Of a stretch of DNA of 64,000 nt, positions 17,197 through 27,845 are shown piece by piece. Made by a program: the position numbers and the translations under genes. Under the pieces are notes generated by a model, which was given only the letters and a program-made list of their open reading frames with translations, had not been told where the DNA came from and did no database searches. Location: contig NZ_WKFH01000003.1 of assembly GCF_014884385.1 (NCBI RefSeq), forward strand, positions 2,760,001-2,824,000. Reading direction: 5' to 3'. Each line of letters opens with the position of its first letter. Within the stretch, counting starts at the first letter, position 1. This DNA is from Phycobacter azelaicus. GTDB lineage: Bacteria; Pseudomonadota; Alphaproteobacteria; Rhodobacterales; Rhodobacteraceae.

Positions 17197-17616
17197 ATGA
17201 TGGAGTTCTCACGTCGCGAGACCCTGGCCATGGGCCTGGGCGCCGCCGTGCTGACGGCCCTGCCATTCCGCGTCAATGCGGCGGCAGACGATATGATCGC
17301 CGAGTTTACCGGCGGTGCTGATCTGGCTGACAGCGGTGTCGAACTGACCGCACCTGAAATTGCGGAAAACGGCAACACGGTGCCAATTTCGGTCAGCGCC
17401 CCCGGTGCAACCGCGATCATGGTTCTGGCAACCGGCAACCCGACCCCGGGCGTTGCAACATTCAACTTCGGCCCCGGCGCCGCGAGCCAGTCTGCGTCCA
17501 CCCGGATCCGTCTGGCCGGTACGCAGGATGTTGTGGCCGTTGCAAAAATGGCAGATGGCAGCTTTGCCAAGGCAAGCGCCGCCGTGAAAGTGACCATCGG
17601 GGGCTGCGGCGGCTGA
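17197..17616 (+). CDS. soxY: SoxY, sulfur-carrier subunit
   Basis: 139-residue subunit of the SoxYZ carrier. The cysteine of the C-terminal GGCGG swinging arm (residues 135-139) holds the sulfur intermediates that SoxAX, SoxB and SoxCD process in turn. The N-terminus FSRRETLAMGLGA is a twin-arginine signal, so the carrier is exported folded, together with signal-less SoxZ. AAAGGAG precedes the ATG at good spacing. soxZ follows after 40 bases. Confidence 0.96.
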   Translation: MMEFSRRETLAMGLGAAVLTALPFRVNAAADDMIAEFTGGADLADSGVELTAPEIAENGNTVPISVSAPGATAIMVLATGNPTPGVATFNFGPGAASQSASTRIRLAGTQDVVAVAKMADGSFAKASAAVKVTIGGCGG

Positions 17617-17656
17617 TCGGCCCCCGCGACACCTTCCGAAATCAAGGAGATAAGAC

Positions 17657-17986
17657 ATGGCATCCGGTGTAAAACCCCGCGTCAAGGTCCCGAAAAAAGC
17701 CGCCGCTGGCGAAGCGGTCACCATCAAGACACTGATCAGCCACAAGATGGAAAGCGGTCAGCGTAAGGACAAGGAAGGCAACGTCATTCCGCGTTCGATC
17801 ATCAACCGTTTCACCTGCGAGTTCAACGGGACCATGGTGATCGACGTGACAATGGAACCGGCGATTTCCACCAACCCTTACATGGAGTTCGAGGCAACCG
17901 TCCCCGAAGCCGGTGACTTCAAGTTCACCTGGTACGATGATGACGGTTCGGTCTACGACACGTCCAAATCGATCAAGATGGCCTGA
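17657..17986 (+). CDS. soxZ: SoxZ, sulfur-carrier subunit
   Basis: 109-residue immunoglobulin-like partner of SoxY with no signal peptide of its own, consistent with co-export through the Tat signal of SoxY. Features KTLISHKMESGQRKD, VIPRSIINRFTCEFNG and the C-terminal FKFTWYDDDGSVYDT are typical. AAGGAG precedes the ATG. Confidence 0.96.
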   Translation: MASGVKPRVKVPKKAAAGEAVTIKTLISHKMESGQRKDKEGNVIPRSIINRFTCEFNGTMVIDVTMEPAISTNPYMEFEATVPEAGDFKFTWYDDDGSVYDTSKSIKMA

Positions 17987-18063
17987 TCCCGTCCGGATCT
18001 CAAAGGCAAGCGCCTCGTCCGCCACTCCGGTGGGCGAGGTGGATACCCAAGGGAGGATATGGA

Positions 18064-18915
18064 ATGAACTATAAGGCATTGACTGCCATCGCCGCTGCGC
18101 TGACCCTGCCGATGGCCGCCTTTGCGGAGCCGGACGATGACACGCTGGTGGTCAACGACGAGATCCAGATGGTCACCAAGACCGCTGCTCCGGCGCATGT
18201 GTCGGATGTGATGGATGAGGTGATGTCGGGCTGGCACTTCCGCTCGGACGAAACCCAGGCGCTGCAGATGGACGACTTCGAGAACCCGGCGATGGTTTTT
18301 GTGGATCAGGCGATGGAAGCCTGGGACACTGCTGATGGTTCCGAGGGCAAGTCCTGTGCGTCTTGCCACGAGGATGTCGAAACCAGCATGAAGGGCGTGC
18401 GCGCGGTCTATCCCAAGTGGAATGAAGACGCCGGGGAAGTGCGTACTCTGGCAATGCAGATCAACGACTGCCGCGAGAACCAGATGGGAGCCAAAAAGTG
18501 GAAATACACTGGCGGTGACATGGCGTCGATGGAGGCTCTGATCTCTGTTCAGTCGCGCGGCATGCCGGTGAACGTGGCCATTGACGGACCGGTTCAGGCG
18601 ATGTGGGAAAAAGGTAAGGAAATGTACTACACCCGCACCGGCCAGCTGGAACTGTCCTGTGCCAACTGCCACGAAGACAGCTATGGCATGATGATCCGCG
18701 CCGATCATCTGAGCCAGGGTCAGATCAACGGGTTTCCGACTTACCGTCTGAAGAACGCCAAGCTGAACACGGTTCACGCGCGTTTCAAGGGCTGCGTCCG
18801 GGATACCCGCGCCGAGACCTACAAGCCCGGCTCGGACGATTTCATTGCGCTGGAACTCTATGTCGCCTCGCGCGGCAACGGTCTGTCGGTCGAAGGACCG
18901 TCGGTTCGTAACTAA
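18064..18915 (+). CDS. soxA: SoxA, diheme catalytic subunit of SoxAX
   Basis: 283-residue periplasmic cytochrome that forms the disulfide-like bond between SoxY and thiosulfate. Signal peptide ends AAFA; two heme sites, CASCH (98-102) and CANCH (199-203), make it a diheme type. The catalytic cysteine is C244 in FKGCVRDTRA, the residue that carries a persulfide and ligates the second heme in studied SoxA. GGGAGG precedes the ATG. A hairpin follows before soxB. Confidence 0.96.
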   Translation: MNYKALTAIAAALTLPMAAFAEPDDDTLVVNDEIQMVTKTAAPAHVSDVMDEVMSGWHFRSDETQALQMDDFENPAMVFVDQAMEAWDTADGSEGKSCASCHEDVETSMKGVRAVYPKWNEDAGEVRTLAMQINDCRENQMGAKKWKYTGGDMASMEALISVQSRGMPVNVAIDGPVQAMWEKGKEMYYTRTGQLELSCANCHEDSYGMMIRADHLSQGQINGFPTYRLKNAKLNTVHARFKGCVRDTRAETYKPGSDDFIALELYVASRGNGLSVEGPSVRN

Positions 18916-18927
18916 ACCCGAGGAATG

Positions 18928-18952
18928 CCCCGTGTCATGTGATGGCACGGGG
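18928..18952 (+). terminator. Hairpin between soxA and soxB
   Basis: Arms CCCCGTGTC / GGCACGGGG (one G-T pair), loop ATGTGAT, followed by TGTTTCGC. It could partly end transcription or protect the soxXYZA message from 3' decay, giving more carrier than downstream enzymes. Confidence 0.55.
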
Positions 18953-19018
18953 TGTTTCGCTCCATTAACATTCATACATGCGAATATGTTGCATGTTTAA
19001 ACAGGATATCAGAGTAAC

Positions 19019-20716
19019 ATGATCTCGCGCCGTGATTTTCTGCAGGTTTCGATGGCTGCTTCTGCCCTGGTCGGGGCTTCTGGCTTTGGCAACTGGGGGC
19101 GTCTTGCGGCGCAGCAGAGCCTGACACAGGACCAGCTGTTGGAGTTCGATACCTTCGGTAACATCAGCATCATCCATGTCACTGACATCCATGCGCAGCT
19201 GAAACCGATCTATTTCCGCGAGCCCTCGATCAACCTCGGGGTTGGCGCGAACAAGGGTCAGGTTCCGCATATAACCGGTGCCGACTTCCGAAAGGCCTAT
19301 GGCATTGCCGATGGCAGCCCATCCGCTTACGCGCTCACCTATGACGATTTTTCCTCCCTCGCCAAAGGGTACGGGCGTGTTGGCGGTCTGGACCGCATGT
19401 CGACAGTGATCAACTCCATCCGCGCGGATCGGCCCGATGCATTGCTGCTGGACGGTGGCGACACCTGGCACGGCTCCATGACCTGCTACAAGACCGAAGG
19501 TCAGGACATGGTCAATGTCATGAACGCTCTGAAACCCGACGCGATGACCTTCCATTGGGAATTCACCCTGGGGTCCGAACGTGTTCAGGAAATCGTCGAA
19601 GGGCTGCCCTTTGCCGCCCTTGGTCAGAACATCTTTGATGCCGAGTGGGACGAGCCTGCGGAACTCTTCAAGCCCTACAAGTTCTTCGAACGTGGTGGCG
19701 CAAAGGTTGCGGTGATCGGGCAGGCCTTCCCCTACATGCCGATCGCGAACCCCGGCTGGATGTTCCCGGAGTACTCCTTCGGGATTCGGGACGAAAACAT
19801 GCAGGCCATGGTGGACGAAGTCCGGGCAGAGGGCGCCGACGTAGTCGTCGTCCTGTCGCACAACGGTTTTGACGTGGACAAGAAGATGGCCAGCGTTGTC
19901 TCCGGGATCGACGTGATCCTGTCTGGGCATACCCACGATGCGCTGCCTGAGCCGGTTCTGGTGGGTAAGACCCACATCATCGCCTCCGGTTCCAACGGCA
20001 AGTTCGTTTCCCGCGTGGATCTTGATGTGCGGGACGGCCAGATGATGGGCCTCAAGCACAAACTGATCCCGGTCTTCTCGGATGTGATCGCGCCCGATCC
20101 GGTGGTTTCCAAGCTGATCGACGAACAGCGCGCGCCTTACAAAGCAGAACTGGAAGAGGTGATCGGCCAGACCGACTCGCTTCTCTATCGGCGCGGCAAC
20201 TTCAACGGCACTTGGGACGATCTGATCTGCGATGCGCTCTTGAGTGAGCGTGAAGCGGATATCGCCATGTCGCCCGGTGTGCGTTGGGGACCGTCGCTGA
20301 TCCCGGGTGATGACATCACCCGCGAGGATATCTGGAACGTCACCTCTATGAGCTACGGCGCGGCCTACCGGACCGAGATGACCGGAGAATTCATCAAAGT
20401 GATCCTTGAAGATGTGGCGGACAACATCTTCAATCCCGACCCCTATTACCAGCAGGGCGGAGACATGGTGCGGATCGGCGGCATGGGCTACCGCATCGAC
20501 ATCACCAAGCCGCAGGGCGAGCGCATCAGCGAAATGACGCTGCTGAAAACCGGCGAAGCGATTGATCCCAGCAAAACCTACATGGTTGCCGGCTGGGCCA
20601 GCGTCAACGAAGGCACCGAAGGTCCGCAGATCTGGGATGTCGTCGAAAACCACATCAAGAAAATGGGCACCGTCACGGTGTCCCCGAACAACTCGGTCAA
20701 GGTGGTGGGCGCGTAA
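19019..20716 (+). CDS. soxB: SoxB, dimanganese thiosulfohydrolase
   Basis: 565-residue periplasmic hydrolase of the 5'-nucleotidase fold that releases sulfate from SoxY-bound thiosulfonate. N-terminus MISRRDFLQVSMAASAL is a Tat signal. Metal-binding motifs are present: TDIHAQL, LLDGGDTWHGS, MTFHWEFTLG (in place of the usual GNHE), VVLSHNGFD and LSGHTHDA. Full family length. It lies 103 bases from soxA with a hairpin between, and soxC follows after about 70 bases. Confidence 0.96.
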   Translation: MISRRDFLQVSMAASALVGASGFGNWGRLAAQQSLTQDQLLEFDTFGNISIIHVTDIHAQLKPIYFREPSINLGVGANKGQVPHITGADFRKAYGIADGSPSAYALTYDDFSSLAKGYGRVGGLDRMSTVINSIRADRPDALLLDGGDTWHGSMTCYKTEGQDMVNVMNALKPDAMTFHWEFTLGSERVQEIVEGLPFAALGQNIFDAEWDEPAELFKPYKFFERGGAKVAVIGQAFPYMPIANPGWMFPEYSFGIRDENMQAMVDEVRAEGADVVVVLSHNGFDVDKKMASVVSGIDVILSGHTHDALPEPVLVGKTHIIASGSNGKFVSRVDLDVRDGQMMGLKHKLIPVFSDVIAPDPVVSKLIDEQRAPYKAELEEVIGQTDSLLYRRGNFNGTWDDLICDALLSEREADIAMSPGVRWGPSLIPGDDITREDIWNVTSMSYGAAYRTEMTGEFIKVILEDVADNIFNPDPYYQQGGDMVRIGGMGYRIDITKPQGERISEMTLLKTGEAIDPSKTYMVAGWASVNEGTEGPQIWDVVENHIKKMGTVTVSPNNSVKVVGA

Positions 20717-20795
20717 GCCCCACCACGTCCCGAGCGAATTTTGCGCCGACGCGGTCCTTGGATGGACCTCGTCACTATACGGAGGCATGAACAAG

Positions 20796-22079
20796 ATGAG
20801 CGATAATGCAAAGGGCTTTACCCCTTCGCGCCGTCAGTTTCTGGCAGGTGCGGCAGCGGCCGGGGCCGGCAGCGCGGTAGCGGGCGCGGCCCAGGCAGCG
20901 GGTCCCGACCCGCTGATCACCGAGGTCCAGGAATGGGCCAGCGGACTGGGGGACGGCGTCGATGCAACCCCTTACGGTTTGCCGATCAGCTATGAATCGG
21001 ATGTGATCCGCCGCAACGTGGAATGGCTGACCGCAGATACGATTTCTTCGATCAACTTCACCCCGATCCACGCGCTGGACGGGACCATCACGCCGCAGGG
21101 CTGCGCCTTTGAGCGTCACCACTCGGGCGCGATTGATCTGAAGAAGGAAGACTACCGCCTGATGATCAACGGTCTGGTCGACACGCCGCTGGTCTTTACC
21201 TACGCCGATCTGGAGCGTTTCCCGCGTGAGAACCGTGTCTACTTCTGCGAATGCGCGGCGAACTCAGGGATGGAATGGGCGGGGGCCCAGCTGAACGGTG
21301 CGCAGTTCACCCACGGCATGATCCACAACATGGAATACTCGGGCGTTTCCCTGCGTACCCTGCTGGAAGAGGCCGGTCTGGGCGCCGCGGGCGATCTCAA
21401 GGACAAATGGGTCTATGTGGAAGGCGCCGATGCGTCGTCGAACGGCCGCTCGATCCCGATGGACAAGGCGCTGGATGACGTTCTGGTCGCCTTCAAGGCC
21501 AACGGCGAAGCCCTGCGCAAAGAGCACGGCTATCCGGTCCGTCTGGTCGTTCCCGGCTGGGAAGGCAACATGTGGGTGAAATGGCTGCGCCGCATCGAAG
21601 TGATGGACGGCCCGGTCGAATCCCGCGAGGAGACCTCGAAATACACCGACACGCTGGAAGACGGCACCAGCCGCAAGTGGACCTGGGAAATGGATGCCAA
21701 ATCCGTTGTCACCAGCCCCAGCCCGCAGTCGCCGATCACCCATGGCAAGGGCCCGTTGGTCATAACAGGCCTGGCTTGGTCCGGTCGCGGGACCATCACC
21801 GGTGTCGATGTCTCCATTGACGGCGGCAAGACCTGGAGTGAGGCACGCCTGGCGGCACCCGGTACCGACAAGGCGCTGACGCGTTTCTACCTCGATATCA
21901 ACTGGGACGGTCAGGAGATGTTCCTGCAAAGCCGCGCCCGCGACAGTTCGGGTTACGTGCAGCCGACCAAGGCGCAGCTGCGCGAGGTGCGCGGCCTGAA
22001 CTCGATCTATCACAACAATGCCATCCAAACCTGGTGGGTGAAGGCAAACGGAGAGGCGGAAAATGTCGAAGTTTCCTAA
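20796..22079 (+). CDS. soxC: SoxC, molybdenum sulfane dehydrogenase
   Basis: Sulfite-oxidase-family subunit of SoxCD, which oxidises the sulfane sulfur left on SoxY by six electrons; its presence means thiosulfate can go fully to sulfate without sulfur globules. The 427-residue protein has a Tat signal (SRRQFLAGAAAAGAG), fitting an exported molybdoprotein, and the molybdenum ligand cysteine in YFCECAANSGM. Start choice: GGAGG at 20781 is one base from ATG 20787 and ten from ATG 20796, so I prefer 20796, with 20787 possible. It overlaps soxD by 17 bases. Confidence 0.95.
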   Translation: MSDNAKGFTPSRRQFLAGAAAAGAGSAVAGAAQAAGPDPLITEVQEWASGLGDGVDATPYGLPISYESDVIRRNVEWLTADTISSINFTPIHALDGTITPQGCAFERHHSGAIDLKKEDYRLMINGLVDTPLVFTYADLERFPRENRVYFCECAANSGMEWAGAQLNGAQFTHGMIHNMEYSGVSLRTLLEEAGLGAAGDLKDKWVYVEGADASSNGRSIPMDKALDDVLVAFKANGEALRKEHGYPVRLVVPGWEGNMWVKWLRRIEVMDGPVESREETSKYTDTLEDGTSRKWTWEMDAKSVVTSPSPQSPITHGKGPLVITGLAWSGRGTITGVDVSIDGGKTWSEARLAAPGTDKALTRFYLDINWDGQEMFLQSRARDSSGYVQPTKAQLREVRGLNSIYHNNAIQTWWVKANGEAENVEVS

Positions 22080-23118
22080 TCTGATCGCAGCAACTGCAAT
22101 GGCGGCCGCGTTGGCGGCACCTGCCTATGCTGAAAAATATGGGTTGGGCCGCCCGGCGCTTCCCGAAGAAATCGCCGCCTGGGATCTGGATGTCAGCCCC
22201 GATGGCACCGGTCTGCCCGAAGGGTCGGGCGACGTGTTCACTGGCGAAGAGGTCTTCGCCGACAAGTGCGCAGCCTGCCACGGTGATTTTGCCGAAGGCG
22301 TCGACAATTGGCCGAAACTGGCCGGTGGAGCGGATACTCTGGACCATGAGGACCCTCTGAAGACTGTTGGCTCCTATTGGCCGCATCTGTCGACTGCATG
22401 GGACTATGTGAATCGCTCAATGCCCTTTGGCGCTGCGCAGACACTGACGCCGGATGAGGTCTATGGCATCGTAGCCTATATCCTTTATTCCAATGACCTT
22501 GTGGATGATGAGTTCGTTTTGTCGAACGAAAACTTCCTGGAAGTTGAGCTGCCCAACGCCGAGGGCTTCATCATCGATGATCGCCTGACTAGCGAAGCGC
22601 ATTTCTGGACCGACACGCCGTGCATGGAAAACTGCAAGGACACGGTCGAGATCACCATGCGGGCTGCGGTTCTTGACGTGACCCCGGATGAAACCGGTCT
22701 GGTTCCTCGCGCGGAAACCGAGGATGCCGTGGTTGAAGAAGCCGCCGCCGAAGCCGCTCCTGCCGCCGAGCCGGTGGAAGAGGTTGCCGCCCTGGATCCC
22801 GAACTGGTCGCCGCTGGCGAAAAGGTCTTCAAGAAGTGCAAATCCTGCCACCAGGTGGGCGACAAGGCCAAGAACAAGACCGGTCCCATCCTGAATGGCA
22901 TCGTTGGGGCGACCGCAGGTGCGGTTGAAGGTTTCCGCTACTCCAAGGCGATGAAGGGCGCGGGCGAAGATGGCCTCGTCTGGACCGAAGCAGAACTTGC
23001 GGCCTTCCTTGAGAAGCCCAAAAAGTATATGAAGAAGACAAAGATGTCTTTCGCGGGCTTGAAAAAAGACGCAGACATCGAAGCGGTCATTGCCTATCTC
23101 AAATCCTTCGACGGATGA
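22063..23118 (+). CDS. soxD: SoxD, diheme cytochrome of sulfane dehydrogenase
   Basis: 351-residue periplasmic c-type cytochrome that takes electrons from SoxC. Signal peptide ends APAYA; heme sites CAACH (N-terminal domain) and CKSCH (C-terminal domain) are separated by an alanine/glutamate/proline-rich linker (EEAAAEAAPAAEPVEE). The C-terminal domain resembles cytochrome c2/c550 with methionine ligand in KTKMSFAG. The start lies inside the end of soxC, so synthesis is coupled. Confidence 0.95.
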   Translation: MSKFPNLIAATAMAAALAAPAYAEKYGLGRPALPEEIAAWDLDVSPDGTGLPEGSGDVFTGEEVFADKCAACHGDFAEGVDNWPKLAGGADTLDHEDPLKTVGSYWPHLSTAWDYVNRSMPFGAAQTLTPDEVYGIVAYILYSNDLVDDEFVLSNENFLEVELPNAEGFIIDDRLTSEAHFWTDTPCMENCKDTVEITMRAAVLDVTPDETGLVPRAETEDAVVEEAAAEAAPAAEPVEEVAALDPELVAAGEKVFKKCKSCHQVGDKAKNKTGPILNGIVGATAGAVEGFRYSKAMKGAGEDGLVWTEAELAAFLEKPKKYMKKTKMSFAGLKKDADIEAVIAYLKSFDG

Positions 23119-23122
23119 TTAT

Positions 23123-23833
23123 ATGAGGATCTGGATAAAAACCTTGGCGGTCATTGCCGCGCTCTCAAGCGCGGCGGTGGCTGATGAGACGGCTGTTCAG
23201 ATTGGTGATGCAGAGAGAGGCGCGGATATATTCCGCGCCTGTTCTATTTGTCATGATGTCGGGCAGGGAGCGAAGCACCGCGTTGGGCCGCATCTGAACG
23301 GCATATTTGATCGCCCCGCAGCGGGGTTTGAGGACTTCAAGTATTCCAAGGGTATCATCCGCGCGCGGCGCGATGGCCTTGTCTGGGATCTGGCGCGGCT
23401 AGATGCCTATATCGAGAACCCAAAGGCGCTGGTCAGCGGCACACGGATGAACTTTCGCGGCATAAAGGACGCACAGGACCGCCACGATGTGCTGGCTTAC
23501 CTGCGCCAGTTCTCGGCCAGCCCGCAGGACATACCCGAAGCGGCACCTACGGCTTTGAAGCGCGAGATCGAGCTGGATGCGGCCATTCTGGCGATCGAGG
23601 GGGATCCGGAGTACGGTGAGTACCTTTCGACCGAATGCACGACCTGTCATCAGATTGGCGGCGATTATGACGGTATTCCGGTGATCACTGGCTGGCCGGA
23701 GGAGGACTTCGTGACGGCCATGCATGCCTATAAGGAAAAGATAAGGCCGCATCCGGTGATGCAGATGATGGCCGGACGGCTTGCGGATGAAGAAATTGCC
23801 GCATTGGCCGCCTATTTTAGCGCGCTGGAGTGA
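23123..23833 (+). CDS. soxE: SoxE, diheme c-type cytochrome
   Basis: 236-residue periplasmic cytochrome with signal peptide (ending AAVA) and heme sites CSICH and CTTCH. The first half is similar in layout to the C-terminal domain of SoxD (VGPHLNGIFDRPAAGFEDFKYSKGI, GTRMNFRG), suggesting a duplicated module; the second half is a shorter cytochrome domain. A role as electron acceptor within the Sox system is proposed for this family but not proven. The ATG lies four bases after the soxD stop. Confidence 0.9.
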   Translation: MRIWIKTLAVIAALSSAAVADETAVQIGDAERGADIFRACSICHDVGQGAKHRVGPHLNGIFDRPAAGFEDFKYSKGIIRARRDGLVWDLARLDAYIENPKALVSGTRMNFRGIKDAQDRHDVLAYLRQFSASPQDIPEAAPTALKREIELDAAILAIEGDPEYGEYLSTECTTCHQIGGDYDGIPVITGWPEEDFVTAMHAYKEKIRPHPVMQMMAGRLADEEIAALAAYFSALE

Positions 23834-23873
23834 TGCTCCAGCGGTTTGTTTTTCAAAGGGAGGAGAAGAACAA

Positions 23874-25136
23874 ATGACAATTGACAGACGCAGTTTTATG
23901 GGCGCCAGTGTTGCTGCTGCGGCGGCCTTGCAGGCGCCCGCAGTCTTGGGGCAAGCGCGCCCGCGCGTGGTGGTGATCGGCGGCGGCGCAGGCGGCGCGA
24001 CTGCGGCCCGATATATTGCCAAGGGTGCGAAAGGGGCGATCGACGTCACCTTGGTTGAGCCAAGCCGCAGCTACTACACCTGTTTCTTCTCGAACCTTTA
24101 CATCGGGGGATTTCGCGAGCTGTCCAGCATCGCGCATAGTTATGGAACCCTTGCCAGCGATTACGGCATCAACGTGGTGCATGATTGGGCCACGGGCATC
24201 GACCGTGATGCGCGGACCGTGAGCCTCGCTGGAGGGGCCTCGCTGCCCTATGACCGGTTGATCCTGTCACCGGGCATTGATTTTGTAGAAGGCGCTGTAG
24301 AAGGCTGGGATTTGAGCGCTCAGAACAAGATGCCCCATGCCTATAAGGCGGGGTCTCAGTCGGAGCTCCTGAAAGCACAGATCGAGTCGATGCCCGAAGG
24401 CGGCACCTTTGTAATGGTGGCGCCGCCGAACCCCTATCGCTGCCCGCCTGGACCTTATGAGCGCGTATCCATGGTGGCGCATGTCCTGAAGGCAAAGAAC
24501 CCAACGGCCAAGATCATCGTCGCCGATCCAAAGCCAAAGTTTTCGAAGATGGCTCTCTTTCAGGAAGGCTGGGCCAATCATTATGACGGCATGATTGACT
24601 GGATCGGAGCGGAGTTCGGCGGTGGCAATGTATCGGTCAACCCGGAGGCAATGACTGTCAGCATCGACGGCGAAGAGGTCAAGGCGGACGCGTGCAACGT
24701 CATCCCCGCAATGAAGGCGGGCCGCATCTGCGACATGGCTGGCATCACCGAAGGCAACTGGGCGCCGGTAGATGGCCGCACCATGCAAAGCCGTGTTGAC
24801 GAAAACATCCACGTTCTGGGCGATGCCTGCGCGCAAGGGGACATGCCGAAATCAGGCTTTTCCGCCAATAGCCAGGCCAAGGTGGCAGCAATGGCTGTGC
24901 GCGCGGCGCTGACCGGATCCAAGATGTTCCCGGCCAAGTTCTCCAACACCTGCTGGTCGCTGATCGACACCAATGACGGGGTCAAGGTCGGTGCAACGTA
25001 TGAGGCCACTGAGGAAAAGATTGCCAAGGTAGACGGCTTTATTTCGCAGACAGGTGAGAACGCAGAGTTGCGCCAGGCGACTTATGAGGAGAGCATCGGC
25101 TGGTATGCCGGTATCACAAAGGACATGTTTGGCTAA
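23874..25136 (+). CDS. soxF: SoxF, flavocytochrome c sulfide dehydrogenase-type flavoprotein
   Basis: 420-residue FAD protein exported by a Tat signal (MTIDRRSFMGASVAAAAAL). Visible: the dinucleotide motif VVVIGGGAGGATAARYI, LVEPSRSYYTCFFSNLY with the cysteine that binds sulfur in FCSD, a second cysteine in NPYRCPPGPYE, and the FAD-binding HVLGDACAQGDMPKSGFSANSQAK. It probably oxidises sulfide with SoxE as cytochrome partner. GGGAGGAG precedes the ATG. It ends the sox operon; no clear terminator was seen directly after it. Confidence 0.93.
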   Translation: MTIDRRSFMGASVAAAAALQAPAVLGQARPRVVVIGGGAGGATAARYIAKGAKGAIDVTLVEPSRSYYTCFFSNLYIGGFRELSSIAHSYGTLASDYGINVVHDWATGIDRDARTVSLAGGASLPYDRLILSPGIDFVEGAVEGWDLSAQNKMPHAYKAGSQSELLKAQIESMPEGGTFVMVAPPNPYRCPPGPYERVSMVAHVLKAKNPTAKIIVADPKPKFSKMALFQEGWANHYDGMIDWIGAEFGGGNVSVNPEAMTVSIDGEEVKADACNVIPAMKAGRICDMAGITEGNWAPVDGRTMQSRVDENIHVLGDACAQGDMPKSGFSANSQAKVAAMAVRAALTGSKMFPAKFSNTCWSLIDTNDGVKVGATYEATEEKIAKVDGFISQTGENAELRQATYEESIGWYAGITKDMFG

Positions 25137-25229
25137 GCCGACTTTTCATTGCGGATGGCATGTTTCAGGGGCGTCCAATCGGGCGCCCCGGTTCGTTGTG
25201 CATCCGCCAGAGGGGGAGATCGTAAATTG

Positions 25230-25266
25230 ATAGAGTTTGGCTATGATTGCCATCAGTAAAAATAAC
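25230..25266 (+). promoter_or_regulatory. OxyR-like binding element upstream of katG
   Basis: ATAG-N7-CTAT-N7-ATCA-N7-TAAC: the first two tetranucleotides match the OxyR pattern ATAG-N7-CTAT exactly, the third only in its first two bases and the fourth poorly, at correct spacing throughout. It lies just before a -10-like TATTATA and about 290 bases upstream of katG, a classical OxyR target. No oxyR gene is in the window. Confidence 0.45.
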
Positions 25267-25478
25267 TTATTTTTATTATACGGCTTGGTTAGAATGTTTC
25301 TAGGTTAAGGGAGGGAGTGTTTTTCGGCTCGATTCTTTCTGTGTTGGCATGATCCGCGATACTCTATGCCGCTCAGCAGACAGGCCGATTGCGATCAGCG
25401 CTGTATCTTGCGTGGGACGCGTCCCAGCAGGATGCAGCGTAATTATCGCCGATATAGCACTCTTTCCTGAGGGGAGGC

Positions 25479-25503
25479 CTATGCTGGGCGTCGTCCAGCA
25501 TAG
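25479..25503 (+). other. Perfect hairpin in the katG leader
   Basis: Arms CTATGCTGG / CCAGCATAG (9 bp) around GCGTCGT, ending 48 bases before the katG ATG. No T-run follows. It could be an mRNA-stabilising stem or a dyad for a regulator. Confidence 0.5.
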
Positions 25504-25539
25504 TCTTCACGCCACGACAGATACGAAACGTAGCTTTGA

Positions 25540-27771
<2,232 letters not shown>

Positions 27772-27791
27772 ACCATTTCATGAAACGCGCG

Positions 27792-27821
27792 AACGCCCCG
27801 GTCTTCAGGCCGGGGCGTTTT
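27792..27821 (+). terminator. Intrinsic terminator of katG
   Basis: Perfect 10-bp arms AACGCCCCGG / CCGGGGCGTT with loop TCTTCAGG and trailing TT; it lies between the convergent katG and GlxA-type genes and may serve both. Confidence 0.85.
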
Positions 27822-27845
27822 GCATTCTGGGACCGGAAATGAGGC

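Noticed and set aside
18965..20794. 609-codon open frame antisense to soxB
   Set aside because: Shadow; soxB has all catalytic motifs and a Tat signal.
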